From: JABSSA01 sp039975755
Lineage (GTDB): Bacteria > Pseudomonadota > Alphaproteobacteria > Rhodobacterales > Rhodobacteraceae
DNA: 64,000 nucleotides
NCBI GenBank assembly: GCA_039975755.1
Contig: JBDWGM010000102.1
Coordinates: 33,175 to 97,174 of the forward strand
Direction of reading: 5' to 3'
The translations under genes were made by a program, and so were the position numbers. Every line of letters begins with the position of its first letter. Position 1 is the stretch's first letter. The notes under the pieces are model-generated. The model saw nothing but the letters and a program-made list of their open reading frames with translations. It was not told the origin of the DNA and did not search any database. Positions 1-8,507 of the stretch are shown here, piece after piece.

Positions 1-528
1 CTTGGCGCTAAGGGCGTCATCAATCGTAAGGATTTTAACTGTTGGGGCCAATTGCCGCCGGTCAACACGCCGGAATATGCGGAATGGTTCAAAGAAGCGC
101 GTAAATTTGGCAAGGCGATCTGGGATATCACGGGCAAGGGTGTGAATGTCGATCTAGTGTTCGAACATCCAGGTGAAAGCACGTTTCCGGTTTCAACATT
201 TGTTGTGAAAAAGGGCGGCATGGTCGTGATCTGCGCGGGCACTACAGGGTATAATCTCACCTTTGATGTGCGATACATGTGGATGCACCAAAAGCGGTTG
301 CAGGGATCGCATTTTGCGCATCTCAAGCAAGCCTCAGCGGCAAATAAACTGATGGTCGAACGCCGCCTTGATCCATGTATGTCCGAAGTCTTTCCTTGGG
401 GTGACCTGCCGGAAGCGCACATGAGGATGCTGCGAAACGAACACAAGCCGGGGAACATGAGTGTTCTGGTTCAAGCACCCAAAACCGGGCTGCGCACACT
501 TGAGGATGTATTGGACGCTCGGCGTTAG
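1..528 (+). CDS. ccrA: Crotonyl-CoA carboxylase/reductase, C-terminal part
   Basis: The reading frame is open from base 1 to TAG at 526-528, giving about 175 C-terminal residues; the rest lies upstream. Ccr reductively carboxylates crotonyl-CoA to ethylmalonyl-CoA with NADPH and CO2 in the ethylmalonyl-CoA pathway of acetate assimilation, in the cytosol. The visible part is the end of the MDR/alcohol-dehydrogenase-like fold: a GAKGVINRKDFNCWG segment, a VICAGTTGYN loop, and a C-terminal LRTLEDVLDARR tail. It is followed by the luxR-luxI locus, a neighbourhood that I recall from other roseobacters. Family assignment is strong from the conserved tail; truncation is due only to the window edge. 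Confidence 0.9.
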   Translation, partial: LGAKGVINRKDFNCWGQLPPVNTPEYAEWFKEARKFGKAIWDITGKGVNVDLVFEHPGESTFPVSTFVVKKGGMVVICAGTTGYNLTFDVRYMWMHQKRLQGSHFAHLKQASAANKLMVERRLDPCMSEVFPWGDLPEAHMRMLRNEHKPGNMSVLVQAPKTGLRTLEDVLDARR

Positions 529-707
529 AGTGCCGACCCCAGTGATTCCTCTTGAATACGCGTACGAATCGTTCGGATTGCGCCCTACATTTACCACCAT
601 AAAGTGTGGGGCCAATCTTTTCAGTAGGTTGTAAATTCCGCCCTCGCCATTTCTGGGGAGGGGAAATATGCGAGTTTCTTTGATGAATTAATGCAGGTTA
701 TAGTTGT

Positions 708-724
708 GTTAATCGACCATTAAC
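708..724. promoter_or_regulatory. Inverted repeat GTTAAT-N5-ATTAAC upstream of the luxR locus
   Basis: Perfect 6-bp arms with a 5-nt spacer, ending 19 bp before the ATG of the small ORF at 744. Its place just ahead of the luxR transcription unit makes it a candidate operator. It does not match the classical lux box well, so the binding protein is unknown. Confidence 0.3.
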
Positions 725-743
725 CATCTAGAGGTGAGCTTGC

Positions 744-950
744 ATGAGAAGAGAATGGATATTGGACGTACTTTCGGACCTGAAATCATTCGCGCGTGAC
801 AACAACATGCCAGCCCTAGCTGAGCAGTTGGATGATACGTCGATTGTCGCGATGGCCGAGATTGCTACACTAAAGGAAAGTGAGCATGCAATTGGCTCGG
901 ACGGCTGCGCTTCGGCTGGAAAGTATATTGGAGGAGTTGGAACGCGCTGA
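744..950 (+). CDS. Small conserved-type protein overlapping luxR
   Basis: 68 residues, starting MRREWILDVLSDLKSF, preceded by a GAGGTG ribosome-binding site with good spacing. The N-terminal 45 residues are acidic/amphipathic and look protein-like; I recall very similar short proteins upstream of luxR in roseobacters, but cannot name a function. The last ~22 residues overlap the luxR start in another frame, so translation of the two genes is probably coupled. The C-terminal part (Gly/Ser/Ala-rich) may be non-conserved. It could be a regulator of, or a leader for, LuxR; that is inference. Confidence 0.6.
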   Translation: MRREWILDVLSDLKSFARDNNMPALAEQLDDTSIVAMAEIATLKESEHAIGSDGCASAGKYIGGVGTR

Positions 951-1617
951 AGGCTTGGAAGCTTTACAAGCGGCAACAGAACAACTGCAAGAACACTATA
1001 GCGTGGACCATGTGGTCTATCATTGGGTCGATAGTGCGGGAGATCAATACGGATGCGGAACCTATTCAGACGCTTGGCGCGATCGCTATCTAGAGCAAAA
1101 TTATCTTCGGGTCGATCCAGTCATCGTTGGATGTTTCCAGCAATTTCACCCGGTGGATTGGAAGCGGCTCGACTGGTCGTCAAAAGCCGCTCGGGCCTTT
1201 CAGACAGAGGCGATGGAATACGGTCTAGGCAATCAGGGCTTTTCGGTCCCGATTCGAGGTCCTAACGGGCAATTTGCTCTTTTTACAGTAAATCACACAT
1301 CCAGCGATGCGGATTGGGGGGGCTGGACGGACACTCATCGTCGCGATTTGATTTTAATTGCACACTATTTTAATGAAAAAGCGCTCGACTTTGAGCCGGA
1401 TCGTCAACCTGAAACAGCGCGAGGTCTAAGCCCACGAGAAGTGGATGCCATGACAATGCTGGCAATGGGGTACAACCGGGCGCAAGTCGCACAAAGCCTT
1501 GAAATATCAGAACATACTTTGCGTGTTTATATCGAAAGTGCGCGTTTTAAACTGGGCGCGATGAACACCACCCACGCCGTTGCACGCGCGATGAGCCGAG
1601 GTTTGATCGTCGTGTGA
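886..1617 (+). CDS. luxR: LuxR-type quorum-sensing transcriptional regulator
   Basis: 243 residues. The ATG at 886 is chosen because AAGGAA at 873-878 gives proper spacing; the GTG at 880 would be too close. The N-terminal half (about residues 15-165) is an autoinducer-binding domain: the AHL-pocket residues known from TraR (Trp57, Tyr61, Asp70, Pro71, Trp85) all line up in WRDRY, VDP and VDW with exact spacing. The C-terminal 60 residues are a LuxR helix-turn-helix beginning LSPREVDAM. It probably senses the product of the adjacent luxI. The start overlaps the small ORF at 744, suggesting translational coupling. Confidence 0.93.
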   Translation: MQLARTAALRLESILEELERAEGLEALQAATEQLQEHYSVDHVVYHWVDSAGDQYGCGTYSDAWRDRYLEQNYLRVDPVIVGCFQQFHPVDWKRLDWSSKAARAFQTEAMEYGLGNQGFSVPIRGPNGQFALFTVNHTSSDADWGGWTDTHRRDLILIAHYFNEKALDFEPDRQPETARGLSPREVDAMTMLAMGYNRAQVAQSLEISEHTLRVYIESARFKLGAMNTTHAVARAMSRGLIVV

Positions 1618-1737
1618 CAGCGTTGCGAGCGCTATGATTGTGACGCGCGGACATGTGCCAATTCGTTAACATTATTGGCTGTAGAGCTTTGTTTACACCG
1701 GGGTTCGGGAGGCCCCAGAGCGAACAAGGAGAGCTTC

Positions 1738-2376
1738 ATGCTGCGTTATGTTTATGGCCACGACCTGCACAAATTCCCAAAATTACGCGACACAATGTTT
1801 CGCGACCGCGCCGATCAATTTCAGGCGCGATTGGGATGGGATGTGACTGTTGATCGTGACGGCATGGAGGTTGACCAATATGATGAACTTGATCCGCTAT
1901 ACGTGATTTGGGAACAAGCTGACGGATCACATGGCGGTTCCATGCGGTTTCTGCCTACGACCGGACGCACCATGGTCAACGAACATTTTGGTGACCTTAT
2001 GAGCGGCCCAATCACAAGCCCGACAATTTGGGAATGTACGCGATTTTGTCTGTCGCAAGGGGCAGGCAGCCATGTGGCCGCAGCTCTAATGCTAGCGGGT
2101 GGCGAAATCATGCAAAACTTTGATATTCATCACTTTGTTGGCGTTTTTGATGCGCGGATGGTGCGTATTTACCGAATGATCGGGTCCTCGCCTGATGTGC
2201 TTGGCTCAAGCGGTGAGGGCCGTGACAAGATTAGCGTCGGATTGTGGCATTTTGAACCTGAGGCACAGGCACGGGTGGCGCGACGGGCCGGCGTTTCCGT
2301 GTCGCTGTCACGTCTGTGGTTTGATCGGGCGTTCGGCGGGCATCCTGCATCACAGAAGTTAGCCGCAATCGCCTGA
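1738..2376 (+). CDS. luxI: Acyl-homoserine-lactone synthase
   Basis: 212 residues from ATG 1738, set by AAGGAG at 1726-1731; an upstream in-frame extension to 1675 lacks an RBS. LuxI enzymes join S-adenosylmethionine with an acyl-ACP to make an AHL. Invariant residues are visible: the Arg/Phe/Trp trio in the first 35 residues (KLRDTMF, GWDV), the Asp pair in YDELDPLY, Arg in SMRFLPT, and Glu-Arg in WECTRF. It lies 120 bp after luxR on the same strand. The acyl chain cannot be predicted from the sequence. The following helicase starts 42 bp downstream and may be co-transcribed. Confidence 0.94.
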   Translation: MLRYVYGHDLHKFPKLRDTMFRDRADQFQARLGWDVTVDRDGMEVDQYDELDPLYVIWEQADGSHGGSMRFLPTTGRTMVNEHFGDLMSGPITSPTIWECTRFCLSQGAGSHVAAALMLAGGEIMQNFDIHHFVGVFDARMVRIYRMIGSSPDVLGSSGEGRDKISVGLWHFEPEAQARVARRAGVSVSLSRLWFDRAFGGHPASQKLAAIA

Positions 2377-2418
2377 TCGCTCTGGCCCCTGCCGGGACCC
2401 GGCTATAGGGTCCCGAGC

Positions 2419-3951
2419 ATGACAACTGCTCTTACATTTTCTGACGACCAAGCCAGCACCTATGATGACATCAGCCAGTTGCTGGCGCAGTCTGGGGTGA
2501 ACCTGGACGACAGTTTGCTCATGCCCCCGCGCGAAGCAGGGTCTGGCGTAATGGCTGTTACTGGCAAAGCGGGTTCCGGCAAAACAATGCTGTTGGCCGA
2601 GCTTTACAAAGCGTTGGAGGGGGCAGGTGTCGACGTTGTTTCCGGCGATTATGAATCCCGCAAACGCAAAGACCGACGCACGCTGGCCATTCTTGCGCCA
2701 ACGAACAAAGCGGCCAGCGTCTTGCGGCTGCGTGGAGTCCCGGCAACAACCATTCATCGGATATTATATACGCCGGTCTACGACCCCGAATATGAACGTA
2801 TCGCGGAATGGCTGGCCGGAAACGGCGAACGCCCCGATGTTGAGGGGCTTACAGACCAAGCGTTGGATCGTGCGTTTGCATTTTACCAGAATAACAAATC
2901 CATACCCGGTGCTCTGGCTGCGGCTGGGTTGCGCGGCTCTGATTTCATCACTGGGTGGAAGCGACGCGAAGAACCGCTTGATATCGGTTTTGTCGATGAA
3001 TCTTCGATGCTTGATGATCGCCAGTTTCAGGATCTGAAAGAGATTTTCCCAACATTGTTTTTGTTTGGGGATCCGGCCCAGTTGGCCCCCGTTAATCAAT
3101 CTGGCGCGATGGTGTTTGACAGCTTGCCGGAAACGCGCGTCAAACACCTAAGCCGTATTCACCGACAAGAAGCGGACAATCCTATTTTGGATTTGGCTCA
3201 TGCTTTGGCGGATCCCGCGTTGGCGTTTGAAGACTTTGAACAGATGGTGCAGGACGCGGCGCAAAAGGATGACCGGGTTGTTTGGGGGCAACGCGTTGAA
3301 GTCGACATGATGGCGCGCAGCCCGGTTTTGGTCTGGCGCAATGCAACACGCATTCGATTGATCAATGCGTTCCGGCAAGTGTACGACGCCCCCGATGACA
3401 TGTTGCTAGAGGGCGAGCCGTTGATTTGTGACGGATTAGAATTGCCCTTGAAGCACCGCAAGAAACGCCTTGATCTGGAAGCTCGTGGTTTGATCAAAGG
3501 CGCGCAGGTCATCTATCTTGGACCGGGCCGAAAGCCGGGGTTTTCCAAGCTTCATGTCGTTGGCGCGCTAGACCCTCAGATTAGCGCAGCATCGATTGTG
3601 AAAATTGAAAAGCCGGGCGAAGAAGAACCGTTTATTCCCTATGCGGCGCGAATGGGCGCCACGTTTTTACACGGGGCGGCAGTTACGATTCACAAGGCGC
3701 AAGGGTCGCAGTGGGAAACGGTTCAGGTGTTCGCTCCGGATCTGTGGGCAGCAGCTCGCGCAGGGCGGACCGAGGCGGGCCAACCTTTGTGGAAACGATT
3801 GGCCTATGTGGCGATTACCCGTGCGCAAGAACGTCTTCATTGGGTCATTCGCCCTCGATTGTCCAAACCAAATGGTTCGCTTCGGGTGGATGATCTCAAG
3901 GCGGTGGCCCAAGCGCCGCTGACGTTGGAACAGACGGAGGAAGAGACATGA
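2419..3951 (+). CDS. ATP-dependent RecD-like DNA helicase (superfamily 1B)
   Basis: 510 residues. Helicase motifs appear in order: Walker A GKAGSGKT near residue 50, motif Ia LAPTNKAA, Walker B FVDESSM, motif III GDPAQLAP, and UvrD/RecD-type C-terminal motifs TIHKAQGSQW and YVAITRAQERL. It is therefore an SF1B (AAA_30 plus UvrD_C_2) helicase of the stand-alone RecD/Dda-like sort common in Rhodobacteraceae, not part of RecBCD. Probably acts in DNA repair or replication restart; the precise role is unknown. Its stop overlaps the next ATG (ATGA), so it is coupled to the SDR gene. Confidence 0.85.
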   Translation: MTTALTFSDDQASTYDDISQLLAQSGVNLDDSLLMPPREAGSGVMAVTGKAGSGKTMLLAELYKALEGAGVDVVSGDYESRKRKDRRTLAILAPTNKAASVLRLRGVPATTIHRILYTPVYDPEYERIAEWLAGNGERPDVEGLTDQALDRAFAFYQNNKSIPGALAAAGLRGSDFITGWKRREEPLDIGFVDESSMLDDRQFQDLKEIFPTLFLFGDPAQLAPVNQSGAMVFDSLPETRVKHLSRIHRQEADNPILDLAHALADPALAFEDFEQMVQDAAQKDDRVVWGQRVEVDMMARSPVLVWRNATRIRLINAFRQVYDAPDDMLLEGEPLICDGLELPLKHRKKRLDLEARGLIKGAQVIYLGPGRKPGFSKLHVVGALDPQISAASIVKIEKPGEEEPFIPYAARMGATFLHGAAVTIHKAQGSQWETVQVFAPDLWAAARAGRTEAGQPLWKRLAYVAITRAQERLHWVIRPRLSKPNGSLRVDDLKAVAQAPLTLEQTEEET

Positions 3952-4655
3952 ATACTATTCTGATCACAGGGGCAAGCTCGGGTATTGGGCGCGCGACGGC
4001 TGAACATTTTTTGCAAGCGGGGTGGGCGGTTGGCCTGATGGCGCGCCGCGTTGAACCACTGGACGAGATTGCAAATCGTTACGAAAACGCACTGGCGTTG
4101 CCTGGTGATGTGACGCAGGAAAAAGACGTCGAAAAATGCCTGGCATTGTTGGTGGAACGCACGGGCCAGTTGGACGTTTTATTCAATAATGCAGGTATCT
4201 TTATACCGGCGGCTCCGATTGATGAAACCCCGATTGAGGATTGGAAACGCGCCCTTGATGTCAATTTGACGGGCATGTTTTTGTGTGCGCGGGCCGCGTT
4301 CGCGCAGATGCGCAAACAGGGCGGGGGGCGTATTATCAACAATGGTTCGATATCCGCACATGTGCCGCGCGAAAACGCGATAACCTATACGACCACGAAA
4401 CATGCCATCACTGGAATGACGCGACAGCTCAGCCTAGATGGGCGTGATTTGAACATCGCATGCGGGCAGATCGATATCGGCAACGCAGAAAGCGAAATGG
4501 TTGCCGCAATGAAAGCCCAAGTTCCAGACATGCCGACCATGGCGGTTGATGACGTGGCGCGTTCGGTCATGCATATGGCATCCCTGCCATTGGAAACAAA
4601 CGTCTTGTTCATGACGGTGATGGCAAACCGAATGCCTTATGTAGGGCGCGGTTAA
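3948..4655 (+). CDS. SDR family NAD(P)-dependent oxidoreductase
   Basis: 235 residues, classical short-chain dehydrogenase. The nucleotide-binding TGASSGIGRA lies at residues 7-16, NNAG near 82, a catalytic Ser in NNGSISAH near 135, and YTTTK as the Tyr-Lys pair near 150. The substrate cannot be told from sequence. It is translationally coupled to the helicase (ATGA overlap) and converges with the TIGR02186-type gene, whose stop is 4 bp away. Confidence 0.85.
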   Translation: MNTILITGASSGIGRATAEHFLQAGWAVGLMARRVEPLDEIANRYENALALPGDVTQEKDVEKCLALLVERTGQLDVLFNNAGIFIPAAPIDETPIEDWKRALDVNLTGMFLCARAAFAQMRKQGGGRIINNGSISAHVPRENAITYTTTKHAITGMTRQLSLDGRDLNIACGQIDIGNAESEMVAAMKAQVPDMPTMAVDDVARSVMHMASLPLETNVLFMTVMANRMPYVGRG

Positions 4656-4659
4656 GGTC

Positions 4660-5418
4660 TTAGTTGCGCAGGATTAGCGAAAACGCAGCCGAAGCACCCC
4701 AACCTGCAGCAATCGCAATCGCTAAAGACATAAGGCCGTACAAAAGCGATTGTTCGCGGCTCATTGAATACAGCCATCGTTCAAGGCCGACTTTGCGTAC
4801 GTCGATGCTGGTTTCAAAGCTCGAAATAACGGATCCGTTGCGGGTCAAGAAAATGCGGGTGGCATAGTCACCTTCGGACAGGGCGGCGGGCAAACGCACG
4901 CGCGCCCGAAACAAAGTTTGGTCGTCAACGACCACCTGATTTTCCAAAACTTGATATTGTTCGCTGTTAGACCGGATGCGGATCAACGCCTCGGTAAAGC
5001 TCGACGCGTTTTTGACGGATGACGGCGCCCCAACAGAGCGAATGGCGCGCGGAATGGATATCTTGTAGCGCAGGTCATCAACGTTGCTGATCACTTCGGA
5101 AAAGGGACCACTTGTTGCAACGGCATAGTAGCTTGGCGCGGCATCGATCTCGACCGCTTCTGTGTTGATCCAGATCCCGAAACGCTTTTCTTTCCGACGC
5201 ACCATGATGGGTTCGGACGGGCTGGCAACTGTGATCAGAACATGCAGCGGCGGACCTTCGGGAATTGGCGCTTCGCGTTTAACCGCGCCAAAAATCAAAA
5301 TTTCCGAGCCGTCAAAACTGGTGGTGATTGCGACCTCGTCTTGGCTCAGCCCAAGCACAACGCTCTCTGCCCATGCGGGACTGACCAGAAGCAAAAGGCA
5401 AACAAGCAGATTGCGCAT
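4660..5418 (-). CDS. TIGR02186-type (Alph_Pro_TM) membrane protein
   Basis: 252 residues with an N-terminal signal peptide (cleavage after AWA), a long beta-rich periplasmic domain with the typical LSQDEVAITTSFDGSEI beginning, and one C-terminal transmembrane helix near residues 225-248. This matches the alphaproteobacterial Alph_Pro_TM/TIGR02186 family of unknown function. The start codon overlaps the stop of the upstream TauE/SafE gene (TGATG). This pairing is, to my knowledge, recurrent in Rhodobacterales, so it may be an accessory of the exporter; that is inference. Confidence 0.82.
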   Translation of the reverse strand: MRNLLVCLLLLVSPAWAESVVLGLSQDEVAITTSFDGSEILIFGAVKREAPIPEGPPLHVLITVASPSEPIMVRRKEKRFGIWINTEAVEIDAAPSYYAVATSGPFSEVISNVDDLRYKISIPRAIRSVGAPSSVKNASSFTEALIRIRSNSEQYQVLENQVVVDDQTLFRARVRLPAALSEGDYATRIFLTRNGSVISSFETSIDVRKVGLERWLYSMSREQSLLYGLMSLAIAIAAGWGASAAFSLILRN

Positions 5419-6335
5419 CAGTGACCTCCTGCTGCGCCAAGCGAGTAGAGCTCGCTCGGCATAATCAGCAGATCGAGAGCCAATTTCCCGCAGACAGCCA
5501 ACACCATAAGTGCCAACAGGATACGGAGCTGTTCGGCTTTCATTTTTACACCGATGCGTGCCCCGATCTGTGCACCAATAACGCCGCCAACCAGCAGCAG
5601 GACGGCCAGAACGATATCAACGGTAAAGTTTGTCGTGGCGTGCAGCAATGTGGTGAACGCCGTGACAAAGATGATCTGAAACAGCGACGTGCCAACAACC
5701 ACCTTTGTGGGCATGCCAAGCAAATAGATCATGGCAGGGACCATGATAAATCCACCACCAACACCCATGATCGCGGCCAGAATACCAACGCACAATCCAA
5801 CCAAAAGAGGCGGGATGACTGAGATATAAAGGCCCGACACACGGAACCGCATTTTGAATGGCAGCTTATGGATAAGACCGTGTTTGCGACGAGACGGCAG
5901 CGAAACGCCGTTCGCGGACTTGCGCAAAGCTCGCAGGCTTTCGATGAACATCAGTCCACCGATGATACCCAGAAAGACAACATAGCAAAGCCGGACAAGC
6001 AGATCGACTTGGCCCAAGGATTTCAAATAATTAAAGACCACGACACCAAGTGCAGCCCCAAAAAGCCCGCCGATCAACAAGACGGTGCCCATCCTAAGGT
6101 CAACGGTCTTTCGCCTGAGATGCGCCAGGACACCTGAGAATGACGATGCCACAATCTGGTTGGCTTCGGTGGCAACAGCAACGGCAGGGGGAATGCCAAT
6201 AAAGAACAGCAATGGCGTCATAAGAAACCCGCCACCAACGCCAAACATGCCCGACAGAATTCCAACTAGACCACCAAGACCTAGAAGAAGAAAGGCGTTC
6301 ACCGACACCTCAGCAATAGGGAGGTATATTTGCAT
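5418..6335 (-). CDS. TauE/SafE family permease (putative sulfite/organosulfonate exporter)
   Basis: 305 residues, about eight hydrophobic segments in two internally related halves. Each half carries the family signature: GVGGGFLMTP near residue 33 and GVGGGFIMVPA near 190. The cytoplasmic insert near 130-150 is charged. TauE/SafE proteins export sulfite, sulfoacetate or related anions across the inner membrane; the substrate here is not determined. The ATG at 6333-6335 has an AGGACAGGAC ribosome-binding stretch. First gene of a two-gene unit with the TIGR02186-type protein. Confidence 0.85.
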   Translation of the reverse strand: MQIYLPIAEVSVNAFLLLGLGGLVGILSGMFGVGGGFLMTPLLFFIGIPPAVAVATEANQIVASSFSGVLAHLRRKTVDLRMGTVLLIGGLFGAALGVVVFNYLKSLGQVDLLVRLCYVVFLGIIGGLMFIESLRALRKSANGVSLPSRRKHGLIHKLPFKMRFRVSGLYISVIPPLLVGLCVGILAAIMGVGGGFIMVPAMIYLLGMPTKVVVGTSLFQIIFVTAFTTLLHATTNFTVDIVLAVLLLVGGVIGAQIGARIGVKMKAEQLRILLALMVLAVCGKLALDLLIMPSELYSLGAAGGH

Positions 6336-6443
6336 GTCCTGTCCTAATCCTGCTGCAGGTGCAAAATCAAGGTGTCAGATTGCGCAGGTGCAAATTGGAC
6401 TCACCTGAATTGCGGAGCTGGACGTATGAAGTCGCGATAGGTT

Positions 6444-7412
6444 TCAACGTTCTTTGACGTAGGGCTGCCCACCTGCACGCGGCGGAATGGCCTTGCCGAC
6501 GAACCCAGCCAGGATGATCACGGTCATGATATAGGGCAACGCGCCCAGCAATTGACCTTGGACCTTGAAACCAATCACCGCCTCGATCACGTCAGGACGG
6601 GTTTCCAATGCGGTGAACAATCCAAACAGCAATGTTGCACCCAACGCATACCAAGGCCGCCATTTCGCAAAGATAAGTGCGGCCAGCGCGATAAACCCGC
6701 GCCCCGATGACATGTCCTTGACGAACCCGGCTTGCAACGCGGTGGACAGATATGCGCCAGCCAATCCGCACAGCACGCCGCAGATACAAATGGCAGCGTA
6801 TCGCAATCCGACCACTGAAACACCTGCGGTATCAACAGCTGCCGGGTTTTCACCGACAGCACGCAAACGCAATCCGAAACGGGTACGATACAGCACCCAC
6901 CACGTAAGGGGTACGGCAAGAAAGCCGACATAAACCAGTATGGAATGACCCGAAATCAGTTCCGCATAGATTGGGCCAAAATAGGGAACATCGGCCACCT
7001 GATCCGCAAAGGGCAGTGTGATCGGCTCAAATCGTGCATCACCAGACAATTGCGGTGTGCGCCCGCCCTGACCAAACCACGCCTGCGCGACAAGAACCGT
7101 TATCCCCGCCGCCAGAAAATTAATGGCAACGCCCGAAATCAACTGATTGCCTCGAAAGGTGATCGACGCGACTCCGTGCAGAAGGCTCAGCAACATCGAC
7201 GCGCCAATCCCTGCCATCAATCCAACCCACACAGATCCGCTGATGGCGGCGAAAGCGGCGGAAAACATGGCCGCCGCCAGCATCTTGCCTTCGAGGCCAA
7301 TGTCAAAAATCCCGGCCCGTTCGGAATATAATCCCGCAAGGCATGCAAACAACAGCGGTATGGCGGATCGAACCGTGGAATCGAGAAGTTGGATGAGTGT
7401 TGCGAAATCCAT
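6444..7412 (-). CDS. BMP-type ABC transporter, permease 2
   Basis: 322 residues, about eight to ten membrane segments, of the branched-chain-type permease family (BPD_transp_2) used by nucleoside/BMP importers (YufQ/NupC-like). It begins MDFATLIQLLDSTVRSAIPLL and includes the GIFDIGLEGKML segment typical of this half. Last gene of the importer cluster; its start overlaps the stop of permease 1. Together the genes make a high-affinity importer, probably for purine nucleosides or a similar ligand. Confidence 0.88.
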   Translation of the reverse strand: MDFATLIQLLDSTVRSAIPLLFACLAGLYSERAGIFDIGLEGKMLAAAMFSAAFAAISGSVWVGLMAGIGASMLLSLLHGVASITFRGNQLISGVAINFLAAGITVLVAQAWFGQGGRTPQLSGDARFEPITLPFADQVADVPYFGPIYAELISGHSILVYVGFLAVPLTWWVLYRTRFGLRLRAVGENPAAVDTAGVSVVGLRYAAICICGVLCGLAGAYLSTALQAGFVKDMSSGRGFIALAALIFAKWRPWYALGATLLFGLFTALETRPDVIEAVIGFKVQGQLLGALPYIMTVIILAGFVGKAIPPRAGGQPYVKER

Positions 7413-8506
7413 TATCCGGGCTTTCTGCCAAATGCGAGGAAGAGACGTTCAAGGGGCATCCGGACCATGTTGTCCAATGCGCCAGTGAATAGGATGACAA
7501 GCGCTTGGATCACGACGATCAGTTCACGCGGGATCGACGTCCACAGCGCCAGCTCTGCACCGCCCTGATAAAGGAACCCAAACAGGATCGCGGCAAGCAG
7601 AACGCCGACAGGGTGATTGCGCCCCATAAGCGCGACCGCGATGCCGATGAAACCAGCGCCTTCTGTCGCGTTCAATACAAGGCGTTCCGCTTCGCCCATC
7701 ACGTTATTGATTGCCATGCATCCGGCCAATCCGCCTGAAATCAACATCGTGATGATGATGATTTTCGCAGGTGGAATGCCGGCGTATCGCGCCGCACTTT
7801 CTGATTTTCCAAGGCTTCGGATTTCGTATCCCAAACGCGTGCGCCAGATCAAAATCCAGACCAAAACACAGGCGGCGATGGCGACAATCAGTGAAATATT
7901 GGCGGGCGCTGCTTTCGAAAACTCGATGCCAAAGACGCCTAGAATGTCGTGCAGCGACGGCAATTTAACAGCTTCCGAAAACCGTGCGGATGCAGGATCC
8001 ATTGCCCCTGGTGGGCGCAGAACATTGACCAGAACATAAACAAGGAACGCAGAAGCGATATAGTTGAACATGATCGTCGTGATCACGATGTGGCTGCCGC
8101 GCTTGGCTTGCAAATAGGCGGGGATAAGCGCCCATAGCGCACCAAAAGCCGCTGACCCAAGGATGGCTGCAATAATTGCCACTGACCAATGTGGCCAGTC
8201 GATCATCAGACAAACAAGGGCAACGCCAAGACCGCCAAGTGTGGCTTGACCTTCGCCGCCGATATTGAACAACCCAGCATGATAGGCGACTGAGACGGCC
8301 AACCCGGTGAACACGAAATTTGTTGCGTAATACAGGGTGTAACCCCACCCGTATGTCGTTGTCACCGACCCGGTGACCATCAGCTTCACTGCTTCAACTG
8401 GGTCTTCACCAATTGCCAAAATGACCAATGCAGATAATGCAGCGGCCAAAAACAAAGAGATCAGCGGAACAAGAAAGACTTCGGCCCATTGCGGCATCTT
8501 TTGCAT
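7412..8506 (-). CDS. BMP-type ABC transporter, permease 1
   Basis: 364 residues from the ATG at 8504-8506, which follows the TAA of the ATPase gene by one base; a TTG six codons upstream is less likely. It has the longer N-terminus of the YufP/NupB-type partner and contains GLFNIGGEGQATLGG, the conserved loop of this subunit. Membrane protein, about ten helices, forming a heterodimeric channel with permease 2. Confidence 0.88.
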   Translation of the reverse strand: MQKMPQWAEVFLVPLISLFLAAALSALVILAIGEDPVEAVKLMVTGSVTTTYGWGYTLYYATNFVFTGLAVSVAYHAGLFNIGGEGQATLGGLGVALVCLMIDWPHWSVAIIAAILGSAAFGALWALIPAYLQAKRGSHIVITTIMFNYIASAFLVYVLVNVLRPPGAMDPASARFSEAVKLPSLHDILGVFGIEFSKAAPANISLIVAIAACVLVWILIWRTRLGYEIRSLGKSESAARYAGIPPAKIIIITMLISGGLAGCMAINNVMGEAERLVLNATEGAGFIGIAVALMGRNHPVGVLLAAILFGFLYQGGAELALWTSIPRELIVVIQALVILFTGALDNMVRMPLERLFLAFGRKPG

Positions 8507-8507
8507 C

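Noticed and set aside
1658..1678. CCAAT...ATTGG dyad before luxI as a lux box
   Set aside because: Only 5-bp arms with an 11-nt spacer; does not match known lux boxes closely enough.
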